A program made the position numbers and the translations under genes. From contig NZ_CP045652.1 of the NCBI RefSeq assembly GCF_009557615.1, positions 3,596,001 to 3,660,000 of the forward strand: 64,000 nt of DNA, in the 5' to 3' direction. Below the pieces are notes generated by a model. It was not told the DNA's origin, ran no database searches, and saw only the letters and a list, made by a program, of their open reading frames with translations. Source of the stretch: Sphingobacteruim zhuxiongii. GTDB lineage: Bacteria > Bacteroidota > Bacteroidia > Sphingobacteriales > Sphingobacteriaceae. Shown here piece after piece: positions 36,345 through 43,274 of the stretch; the first letter of the stretch is position 1; each line of letters begins with the position of its first letter.

Positions 36345-37778
36345 ATGGATAAACTTAAAAAGCGGACGAAAATCGTAGCTACATTAGGCCCTGCTTCTTC
36401 GAAGAAAGAGGTATTAACCCGAATGATTGCTAAAGGCGTTGATGTTTGCCGTTTGAACTTCTCGCACGGAAGTCAAGAAGATCACTTGAAAGTAATCAAC
36501 ACTATTAAAGAAATCAACCAAGAATTCCCGTTCAAAGTTGGTATCCTCGCTGACTTACAAGGTCCGAAAATCCGTATCGGAAAAATGAAAGAAGGCGGAG
36601 CAATCCTAGTAAATGGTAGTCAAGTTGAAATCACAACCGAAGAATTAATCGGCGATGAAAACAGAATCTACATCACATATGAAAACTTCCCGAACGACGT
36701 GCAAGATGATGAAATCATCCTTTTAGACGATGGTAAATTACAATTGCGCGTATTGAGCACAAACCATAAAGACTCTGTAAAATGTGAAGTAGTACACGGT
36801 GGTATCCTTACGTCAAGAAAAGGAGTTAACTTACCAAACACCAAAGTTTCTATCCCTTCGTTAACTGAAGAAGATCTAGATAACTTAAACTTCGCGTTAG
36901 ATCATGGTGCAGACTGGATCGCTATGTCATTTGTTCGTTCTGCGGAAGACATTATACAATGTAAAGAAATTATCAAAGCCAAAGGTTCTCATGCTCGCGT
37001 TATTGCGAAAATTGAAAAACCTGAAGCAATCGACAATATCGATGCGATTATCGAAGCTACAGATGCTGTGATGGTTGCTCGTGGAGATTTAGGTGTGGAG
37101 ATGCCAATGGAAGAGGTTCCAGGCTTACAGAAAATCATCGCTCAAAAATGTCGTAACCTTGCAAAACCAGTAATCATTGCTACACAGATGTTAGAAAGTA
37201 TGATTACTACACCTCGTCCGACACGCGCTGAAGTAAATGACGTAGCAAACTCGGTAATTGACGGTGCTGATGCAGTTATGTTAAGTGGCGAGACATCTGT
37301 AGGTGAGTTCCCTGAGATTGTTATCGAAACAATGGCAAAGGTTATTACGCATGTGGAAAGCACGTCATACCCTTACTACAGTGAAAAAGAAACGTTAGGT
37401 ACAGTAGAAGTTACACGTATCCCTGATGCAATTTGCGGATCGTCAATCTTCTTGGCAGAAAAAACACAAGCTTCGGCAATCGCTGTAATGACCGCATCTG
37501 GTTATACAGCTCTTGAGATTTCTAGCTTTAGACCTAATGCAGATATTTATGTGTTTACAGGTAATGACAAATTGTTAACACAATTAAGTCTTGTTTGGGG
37601 CGTTCAATCGTTTATCTATGATAAATACGAAAGTACAGACGGAACAATTCAAGATGTAAACGGTCTATTAAAGAAATACCATTTGGTAGAACCAGGTCAA
37701 ATTGTAATCAATACATCGTCTACACCACTTCATGCGAAAGGTAGAACAAATACCATTCGTGTTTCAGAAGTAATGTAA
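36345..37778 (+). CDS. pyk: Pyruvate kinase
   Basis: The 477-residue glycolytic enzyme converts phosphoenolpyruvate and ADP to pyruvate and ATP. Motifs include TKIVATLGPASSKKEVLTRM, LNFSHGSQEDH, the active-site ARVIAKIEKPEAIDNIDAII, and MVARGDLGVEMPMEEVPGLQ and MLSGETSVGEFPEIV. The C-terminal domain is present and the length normal. Its terminator downstream is interrupted by the second insertion sequence. Confidence 0.97.
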   Translation: MDKLKKRTKIVATLGPASSKKEVLTRMIAKGVDVCRLNFSHGSQEDHLKVINTIKEINQEFPFKVGILADLQGPKIRIGKMKEGGAILVNGSQVEITTEELIGDENRIYITYENFPNDVQDDEIILLDDGKLQLRVLSTNHKDSVKCEVVHGGILTSRKGVNLPNTKVSIPSLTEEDLDNLNFALDHGADWIAMSFVRSAEDIIQCKEIIKAKGSHARVIAKIEKPEAIDNIDAIIEATDAVMVARGDLGVEMPMEEVPGLQKIIAQKCRNLAKPVIIATQMLESMITTPRPTRAEVNDVANSVIDGADAVMLSGETSVGEFPEIVIETMAKVITHVESTSYPYYSEKETLGTVEVTRIPDAICGSSIFLAEKTQASAIAVMTASGYTALEISSFRPNADIYVFTGNDKLLTQLSLVWGVQSFIYDKYESTDGTIQDVNGLLKKYHLVEPGQIVINTSSTPLHAKGRTNTIRVSEVM

Positions 37779-37793
37779 CAATACAGAACTAGT

Positions 37794-37815
37794 AAAAAAA
37801 AGGCCTTCCGCACGG
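37794..37815 (+). terminator. Left half of the pyk terminator, split by an IS
   Basis: A8 (37794-37801), GGCCTT and CCGCACGG (37808-37815) are the left arm and loop of what was a perfect hairpin. The complementary right arm is now at 39577-39598, beyond the insertion sequence. CCGCACGG is the duplicated target. Confidence 0.9.
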
Positions 37816-37858
37816 GAGGGCACTGAAAAAGCCTCAACTTTCTTATGAGACTTAAAGA

Positions 37859-37897
37859 AATGACTGAGTATAGGTTTTCCCTTACTCGGTCATTTTT
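37859..37897. terminator. Terminator hairpin inside the left end of the second IS
   Basis: AATGACTGAGTA (37859-37870) pairs with TACTCGGTCATT (37883-37894, one G-T pair), followed on the plus strand by TTTTTG. It can stop transcripts coming from pyk and, on the other strand, lies after the transposase stop. Confidence 0.7.
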
Positions 37898-38018
37898 GTT
37901 CAAAGGATTTCTGGAAGTTTATTTTTTAATGGTCTTGTTGAAGGTGTAAGCGACTAGGACTTGCTATTTGAGTTTTTAGCATCCTCTTGAGATTGTTTTT
38001 GGGGAAATATCCCCTTTT

Positions 38019-39467
38019 TTAGATCAATTTCAGGATTCTTTTCAAGTTTACGGTGAAGATGGCCATTGCGCCCTGCATTTCCATATTGTGGATTCCATAA
38101 GCATCAGCCCTGCCATAGCCATGGACATTCTTGAGCTCACTGTTCTTGGCCTCGATCTTATACCTTTGCTTAGACTTGCTTCGATAATAATCGGTTTGCT
38201 GGAAAGCCATCTGCTCCCTATGGAGTTCGGATTTTATGGAGACTGAATAGGATTTGGTTCTGGCCCCTTGCTTGTAACATCCTTCCCTAAGAGGACAGAC
38301 CTTACATTTCTCCACATCAAAGTAATAGGTCTCCGTTTGATTTGTGCCTTGTTCCTTCTTTCCCTGACGCGCCTTGCGGATGGCCAAATGTCCTGCGGGA
38401 CAAACAAACATATCCGCATCTTTATTATAGTCAAACTTGTCTTTATCTTTCCTAAAGCCTTGGGTAATGGATGGATTTAATTTAGCGATGATATCAATGT
38501 TTTGTTCTTTTGCCAACTGAAGATTTTCTTTTCCCCAATACGCGGCATCACCTATTATCGTATCCACTTGCATTCCATTCTGCTGGCTAATCTCCAATAA
38601 TCTGGGTAGTTCAGGGCCATCACCTTTCTCCCCCGTAGTAACGACTGCCGCTGTTATAATACGTTCCTCGCTCATCGCCAGATGTGTTTTATAGCCAAAG
38701 AAATTGCTGTCCACTGACTTGTGTCCAAGCCGAGCCTCATCATCCTTAGAGAGCAGATAGTATTCCTTTGTGTCCTCAATGGTTTCCTTCAACAGATTCA
38801 ACTTCTCTTTAACAGCCGGTATTTCACTGATAGATTGATCTTGATCAAGGACCCTCTGTAATTCCCTGCAATATGCAAGCTCTTGATCCAGGTCGTTGGA
38901 TTCGTTATTGTGCGGCAGATTCCTCTTGTATTCCTCATCGATCTGATATATCGCTTTTCTTAATAGCTTGGAGCGATCCTTGAGGACTTCCAATGCTGTG
39001 TATGGATTCGATCTGGAATGGGTATGGGTCGCGTCTACGATGATAGACTTTGATTTTATAATGCCTTTTTCAAGAGCAATCGTTACGGTCTTATTGATCA
39101 ACAGGTTCAATAGATCCATATCTTTTAATCGTAGTTTGCGAAACTTGGTCAGGGAACTTGAATTGATCACATCCTCCTCGGGAGCCATTTCAAGAAAGTA
39201 TTTAAAGGACATATCATATCTGGAGCGCTCAACGACATCTACATCCGAAACGGTGTAGATCGTCTTTAACAGAAGGTATTTGAACATCTTGATAGGGCTC
39301 TCCGCTGTACGGCCATTCGTATGGCAATACTTAGCCAAAAGCTCGTCATAGATAAAACTGAAATCGATAAGATCGTTGATTTTTCGAAGTAGGTTATCTT
39401 TTGGAACGATGATATCGTACAATCCTGAGTAGGAACTGAACTGTATTTTTTGTTGGGTAGTGAGCAT
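38019..39467 (-). CDS. IS1182 family transposase
   Basis: The 482-residue DDE transposase looks intact. The DUF772-like N-terminus reads PKDNLLRKINDLIDFSFIYD and TAESPIKMFKYLLL. Catalytic acids lie in IIVDATHTHSR, IIGDAAYWGKEN and KIEAKNSELKNVHGYG. The cysteine cluster CPAGH and CKVCPLREGC is present. Overlap with the longer transposase at 27-28.6 kb is limited to family motifs, so the two elements are different members. The gene starts about 110 bases inside the right IS end. Confidence 0.93.
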   Translation of the reverse strand: MLTTQQKIQFSSYSGLYDIIVPKDNLLRKINDLIDFSFIYDELLAKYCHTNGRTAESPIKMFKYLLLKTIYTVSDVDVVERSRYDMSFKYFLEMAPEEDVINSSSLTKFRKLRLKDMDLLNLLINKTVTIALEKGIIKSKSIIVDATHTHSRSNPYTALEVLKDRSKLLRKAIYQIDEEYKRNLPHNNESNDLDQELAYCRELQRVLDQDQSISEIPAVKEKLNLLKETIEDTKEYYLLSKDDEARLGHKSVDSNFFGYKTHLAMSEERIITAAVVTTGEKGDGPELPRLLEISQQNGMQVDTIIGDAAYWGKENLQLAKEQNIDIIAKLNPSITQGFRKDKDKFDYNKDADMFVCPAGHLAIRKARQGKKEQGTNQTETYYFDVEKCKVCPLREGCYKQGARTKSYSVSIKSELHREQMAFQQTDYYRSKSKQRYKIEAKNSELKNVHGYGRADAYGIHNMEMQGAMAIFTVNLKRILKLI

Positions 39468-39576
39468 CCTGATCTCCGTTAAAGGCTGCTTTAAAATACG
39501 AAAAAGGGAGCAGAAAACTGCAATTTTCCACTCCCTTTTTTAACCTTTTTTCTAAGGGGACTTTTTCAGTGCCCTC

Positions 39577-39598
39577 CCGCACGGAAGGCCTTTTTTTT
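39577..39598 (+). terminator. Right half of the split pyk terminator
   Basis: CCGCACGG (second copy of the target duplication), AAGGCC and T8. With the left half it formed a stem of about 17 bp including the A/T runs. Confidence 0.9.
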
Positions 39599-39767
39599 AC
39601 TCTATTTAAGCCAATTTCGTATTCCTCTTCGCTGAACCTCAAGCCTAGCTCGAACTTAGTTTAAGCCTACCTTAACCCATCAATACGTCATTCTTTCGGC
39701 AAAGGTACGCCCGAGACCACCTATAGATAGGCCTCTATTATTTCAAACATAACCTAAAGAAGGTAGC

Positions 39768-40100
39768 TTATCTTTTCTTATTCAGGAGCTCCGTGCCGGG
39801 CATTGGCGAATTCTTACTTCCGTCTAAGGGTTTGATTAAAATAATCGAATCATCTTTTCCGATCATCCGCCTATTGTTAAAACTATTAGGGATTTCAACA
39901 GGGTTCGTCTTCATGCTATCATTGCTCTTCATATTAGGGGTTGCTGTCGACATGATTTTGTATTTGGGAATATTTATCTTAACACTATCTGCCCAATGAG
40001 GCAGTTTCTGTTGTGTAGGGAGGATATTTTCCTTATTTTGTGCTTGGGAGTTAGTGAGCAAACCAAACATCAGTACTAGTGAAGCGACAAATGTTTTCAT
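39768..40100 (-). CDS. Small secreted protein of unknown function
   Basis: The 110-residue protein begins with a clear signal peptide (MKTFVASLVLMFGLL then a cut near SQAQ). The mature part is about 90 residues, polar, rich in Asn, Lys, Ser and Pro, without cysteines or recognisable motifs. It reads like a disordered or small periplasmic protein. A TAAATTTG box lies at 40121-40128 on the same strand, about 20 bases before the ATG. It is divergent from the histidine kinase gene 128 bp away, so it could be linked to that system, but nothing shows this directly. Confidence 0.65.
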   Translation of the reverse strand: MKTFVASLVLMFGLLTNSQAQNKENILPTQQKLPHWADSVKINIPKYKIMSTATPNMKSNDSMKTNPVEIPNSFNNRRMIGKDDSIILIKPLDGSKNSPMPGTELLNKKR

Positions 40101-40214
40101 AACCGTTAAGTTTATTTATTCAAATTTACTCAATGTCCGATCGATATTTCCTAAGATTCCGCTTTGATCGCTGTTAAATTGTGTTAAATGGAGAAATAGA
40201 CTTAAATCCCTTAT

Positions 40215-40222
40215 TACTTTTG
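40215..40222 (+). promoter_or_regulatory. Possible -7 box directly before the histidine kinase start
   Basis: TACTTTTG matches TAnnTTTG and ends 6 bases before the ATG at 40229. If active, it would give a leaderless or nearly leaderless mRNA. No TTG stands at -33. Confidence 0.35.
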
Positions 40223-40228
40223 TAACAA

Positions 40229-42103
40229 ATGAAGAAAAGAAGTATTACGTTGATAATCGGATTGATGTCTATTGCACTATTAGGTGTAATGGCCATGCAG
40301 TATTACTTCGTACGTGAATCTTTCAAACAGAAATCTAAATTATTTGATGAAGCCGTCAAAGCGTCCCTAACTGCTGTTGCCAACAGAATCGAGCGAATTG
40401 AGATTTACGAATTTGCGCGTCAGCAAGAGCGAGAGAATCAAGAGAAATTTCGACAGGATCAAGAGCAGTTGAAAAAAAACGAAGAAAGCTTAGGACTCCA
40501 AGTCAAATATCAGGATAGTATAAAGTTACTACAGCGTTTAGCGTTCTCCCATACCCAACGCTTTAACGAAATGGAAACTCGTTTAAATCAACAGTACCCA
40601 ACGGTATTGATTACAAATGAGTTTTATGAAACCTATATACGTCGCAAAGAATATAGTAACTATGTTCGCATTACCTTAGAACAAGGTTATACAAGCGAAA
40701 ATACAATCGGAGAATTTGCTAGAGTTTATGCTGTTCGAGAGATTAAAGAGGTAAAGGCAAAAGATGATAGTGCTCGATATTTGATCCCTATTTTCGGACC
40801 GAATTCTTCGCTTACTGCGACCTATCAAATTCGTACCTTACCCCCACCGGTTAATACACGTTTACTCGGACAGATTGATTTATTAGAGAAAAAGCTGAAT
40901 AAGCTTAGAAATCAGAAATTAATTGGTGCAGCGACCTTGTTCGACTCGTTAAAAATAATGGGAGGTAAACAAAGTGCAATCATGGAAGATGTCGCCATTG
41001 GGATGCAACTCTCTAAAAGACCATTAGAACAACGTATTGATAAAACGCAGGCCGTCGACTTGTTGATTAATGAACTAGATCAACGCGGAATCAATTCTTC
41101 CTTCGTAATGCAGGTTCGTAATTCCGAAAACAGCCCGTTAATCTTTCAGGCAGTGTTTAATTACAATAATGAAACGATTGAAGAAAGTAAAAATCCACCG
41201 ATGGTTTATAAGGCTCGCTTATTTCAGAGTGACGAGGGTAAATCGCCTGGAGAACTAAGAGTTTACTTCCCCAATAAAGGCTCCATCATTGCAGGTACGA
41301 TGGGCTATTGGTTGCTCCCTATTTTGACCTTATTGGCATTACTGATTGGTTGTTTTGCGTATACCTTGACAATCATCTTCCGTCAGAAAAAGATCTCGGA
41401 AATGAAAACCGATTTTATCAATAATATGACGCATGAGTTTAAGACGCCAGTAGCGACGATTATGATTGCCTCCGAGTCACTGAAAGACCCTGAAATATCG
41501 GCAGATGAACGTCGAGTAAGCAAATTAGCTAACATCATATACGATGAAAATGTGCGGTTAGGATCTCATATTGAGCGTGTGTTAAACATTGCAAGACTTG
41601 AAAAAGAAAATTTAAAGATTGAAAGAACAAATGTTCAAATCAACAATTTGGCAAATGCAGTGTTAGAAAGTATGAAGCTTCAGTTAGAAAAAGCTGAAGG
41701 AATCTTAAACGTTCACCTGGATGCTACCAATGATTTGGTGATTGGAGATGAACTTCACCTATCAAACGTTATGTATAATTTGGTAGATAATGCAATTAAA
41801 TATAGCCAAGAGAAGCCAGAAATAACATTCAAAACTTTTAATCGCGGCAAGAGTATCGTTATTTCTGTCGCCGATAAGGGAATTGGAATGACGAAAGACC
41901 AAGCGGAAAAGATATTTGATCAATTCTACCGTATCCCTACAGGGAATATTCACAATGTGAAAGGTTTTGGATTGGGTCTAAGCTATGTGAATGACATTAT
42001 AAAACGCCTGAATGGAAAAATCACTGTAAAAAGTGAAAAAGACAAGGGCACGCAATTTGAAGTAACTTTACCATTAAAGCATTCCTCGAAAGAGGTTGCT
42101 TAA
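40229..42103 (+). CDS. Sensor histidine kinase
   Basis: The 624-residue inner-membrane kinase has a first transmembrane helix at ~7-28 and a second at ~361-384. Between them is a periplasmic sensor part of about 330 residues with a glutamine/glutamate-rich coiled-coil stretch (~63-105) and no known sensor domain that I recognise. The cytoplasmic part holds the H box MTHEFKTPVATI with His402, N box MYNLVDNAIKYS (515-526), and nucleotide-binding DKGIGM (549-554) and GFGLGL (579-584). No HAMP domain is evident. The response regulator gene follows after 19 bp. The pair resembles RprX/RprY-type systems of Bacteroidota in layout, without proof of orthology. Confidence 0.93.
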   Translation: MKKRSITLIIGLMSIALLGVMAMQYYFVRESFKQKSKLFDEAVKASLTAVANRIERIEIYEFARQQERENQEKFRQDQEQLKKNEESLGLQVKYQDSIKLLQRLAFSHTQRFNEMETRLNQQYPTVLITNEFYETYIRRKEYSNYVRITLEQGYTSENTIGEFARVYAVREIKEVKAKDDSARYLIPIFGPNSSLTATYQIRTLPPPVNTRLLGQIDLLEKKLNKLRNQKLIGAATLFDSLKIMGGKQSAIMEDVAIGMQLSKRPLEQRIDKTQAVDLLINELDQRGINSSFVMQVRNSENSPLIFQAVFNYNNETIEESKNPPMVYKARLFQSDEGKSPGELRVYFPNKGSIIAGTMGYWLLPILTLLALLIGCFAYTLTIIFRQKKISEMKTDFINNMTHEFKTPVATIMIASESLKDPEISADERRVSKLANIIYDENVRLGSHIERVLNIARLEKENLKIERTNVQINNLANAVLESMKLQLEKAEGILNVHLDATNDLVIGDELHLSNVMYNLVDNAIKYSQEKPEITFKTFNRGKSIVISVADKGIGMTKDQAEKIFDQFYRIPTGNIHNVKGFGLGLSYVNDIIKRLNGKITVKSEKDKGTQFEVTLPLKHSSKEVA

Positions 42104-42122
42104 TAAATAGCAAAGGAAATAT

Positions 42123-42812
42123 ATGAATCAAAAAATATTATTAGCGGAAGATGATCCAAATTTGGGCGATCTTTTAAAAGACTACCTTGAATTAAAAGGC
42201 AAATTTGATGTTGTATTGAGCAAAGATGGTCAAGAAGCGTTAGAAGCCTTTAGAAAGGATAATTTTGACTTATGCATCCTGGATGTTATGATGCCTAAAA
42301 AAGATGGTTTTTCTTTAGGAAAAGATATACGTAAGATTAATCAAACCATTCCCATAATTTATGCAACAGCAAAAGGAATGATGGAAGATAAGACACAAGC
42401 TTTCGAACTTGGAGGTGATGATTATATCACGAAACCTTTTCGCGTCGAGGAGCTTCTTTTGAGAATTAATGCACTTTTAAAACGTGCAGCAAAAGATAAA
42501 GAAGAAGAGCTTGCAGACAAATTTGAAATTGGCGATTACTTTTTCGACTATACCAGTCAAATCATTTCGTACAAAGGTCAACAACAAAAGCTTTCTACGA
42601 AAGAAGCCGAGTTATTGCGTCTTTTATGCCTAAAGAAAAACGACGTGCTAACACGCGAAGAAGCTTTAGTCAAAATTTGGCATGATGACAATTATTTCAC
42701 AGGTCGTAGTATGGATGTATTCTTGAGCAAATTAAGAAAATACCTAAAAGAAGATCCAAATGTGGAAATTGTAAATGTTCATGGTAAGGGTTATAAGCTA
42801 TTGGTCAGCTAA
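42123..42812 (+). CDS. OmpR-family response regulator
   Basis: The 229-residue protein has a receiver domain (1-~120) with acidic pocket Glu9-Asp10-Asp11, phosphorylated Asp54 in LCILDVMMPKKDGF, and the conserved Lys in DYITKPFRVEEL. A winged-helix DNA-binding domain (~133-229) ends SKLRKYLKEDPNVEIVNVHG and KGYKLLV. It is the partner of the kinase just upstream and probably controls envelope functions, though no target can be named from the sequence. Confidence 0.95.
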   Translation: MNQKILLAEDDPNLGDLLKDYLELKGKFDVVLSKDGQEALEAFRKDNFDLCILDVMMPKKDGFSLGKDIRKINQTIPIIYATAKGMMEDKTQAFELGGDDYITKPFRVEELLLRINALLKRAAKDKEEELADKFEIGDYFFDYTSQIISYKGQQQKLSTKEAELLRLLCLKKNDVLTREEALVKIWHDDNYFTGRSMDVFLSKLRKYLKEDPNVEIVNVHGKGYKLLVS

Positions 42813-42911
42813 TTCGACATTGATTATCGCGACAATGTGCATATTAGATTCACCTTTTGCTCAGTCGCAAGCTTTCTAGACAAAATGCTCTCTTAAGAGA
42901 CCGACAGTATA

Positions 42912-42949
42912 AGAATAAGCAATCAGTTACAAATCTGATTGCTTATTCT
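42912..42949 (+). terminator. Terminator after the response regulator gene
   Basis: A perfect 15-bp stem (AGAATAAGCAATCAG at 42912-42926 with 42935-42949) and an 8-base loop is followed by ATTTAATG. The U-run is short but the stem is long. It lies 100 bases after the stop. The rest of 42813-43070 shows only a TCTCTTAAGAGA palindrome (42889-42900) and no gene. Confidence 0.7.
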
Positions 42950-43070
42950 ATTTAATGATGAGCGCTTAAATTACTTCGATTGAAGACGTGGTGTTAGCCT
43001 CGTAAATACTCCTTGCTTTTTACCAAAAAATCGACATCCGCGAGCTAGTTGGTAATTACTAAATACTTTT

Positions 43071-43102
43071 TTTGTTTTTTCCATTTCTTCTCCATATCTT
43101 AG
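43071..43102 (+). promoter_or_regulatory. Promoter of the SAM riboswitch-metE transcript
   Basis: TTTG (43071-43074), a 20-base spacer and TATCTTAG (43095-43102; one mismatch to TAnnTTTG) place the transcription start near 43109, exactly at the P1 stem of the riboswitch. Confidence 0.6.
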
Positions 43103-43107
43103 CCGTC

Positions 43108-43205
43108 GCTTATAGAGAAAGGCAGAGGGAATAGACCCGATGAAGCCTTAGCAACCTGTCTCTTGACAAGGTGCTAAATTCTACCTTTAAAAAGGAATGA
43201 TAAGC
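43108..43205 (+). ncRNA. SAM-I riboswitch (S box) upstream of metE
   Basis: The P1 stem is GCTTAT (43108-43113) with ATAAGC (43200-43205). Between them are the conserved blocks AGAGAAAGGCAGAGGGA, ACCCGATGAAGCC, TTAGCAACCTG and AAGGTGCTAAATTC, then GGAATGATAAG, in the order and spacing of the S-box aptamer. It should bind S-adenosylmethionine and shut down metE when SAM is abundant. The 69 bases that follow up to the ATG (with CACT...AGTG pairing and no strong U-run) are the expression platform; translational control seems as likely as termination. Confidence 0.93.
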
Positions 43206-43274
43206 CAAGCTCACTAGTCCTAAGTGGCCTTCTCTAGCAAAGTAAAATAGTATATTAAATTTATTCAATACTGT

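Larger units (their letters stand above)
37816..39576 (-). mobile_element. IS1182-like insertion sequence, copy 2, inside the pyk terminator
   Basis: The element is 1761 bp long. Its ends are perfect 16-bp inverted repeats, GAGGGCACTGAAAAAG at 37816-37831 and the complement at 39561-39576. An 8-bp direct repeat CCGCACGG flanks it (37808-37815 and 39577-39584). Removing the element and one repeat rebuilds a perfect intrinsic terminator for pyk. One intact transposase gene occupies most of it, transcribed toward pyk. The intact ends, perfect repeats and clean duplication point to a recent insertion. It differs in sequence from the copy at 26.9 kb. Confidence 0.96.

Noticed and set aside
26883..39576. 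Composite transposon formed by the two insertion sequences
   Set aside because: The elements differ in ends and transposase, and the DNA between them is core genes (aceF, pdhA, hisS, rnc, fabF, acpP, pyk) in conserved order.
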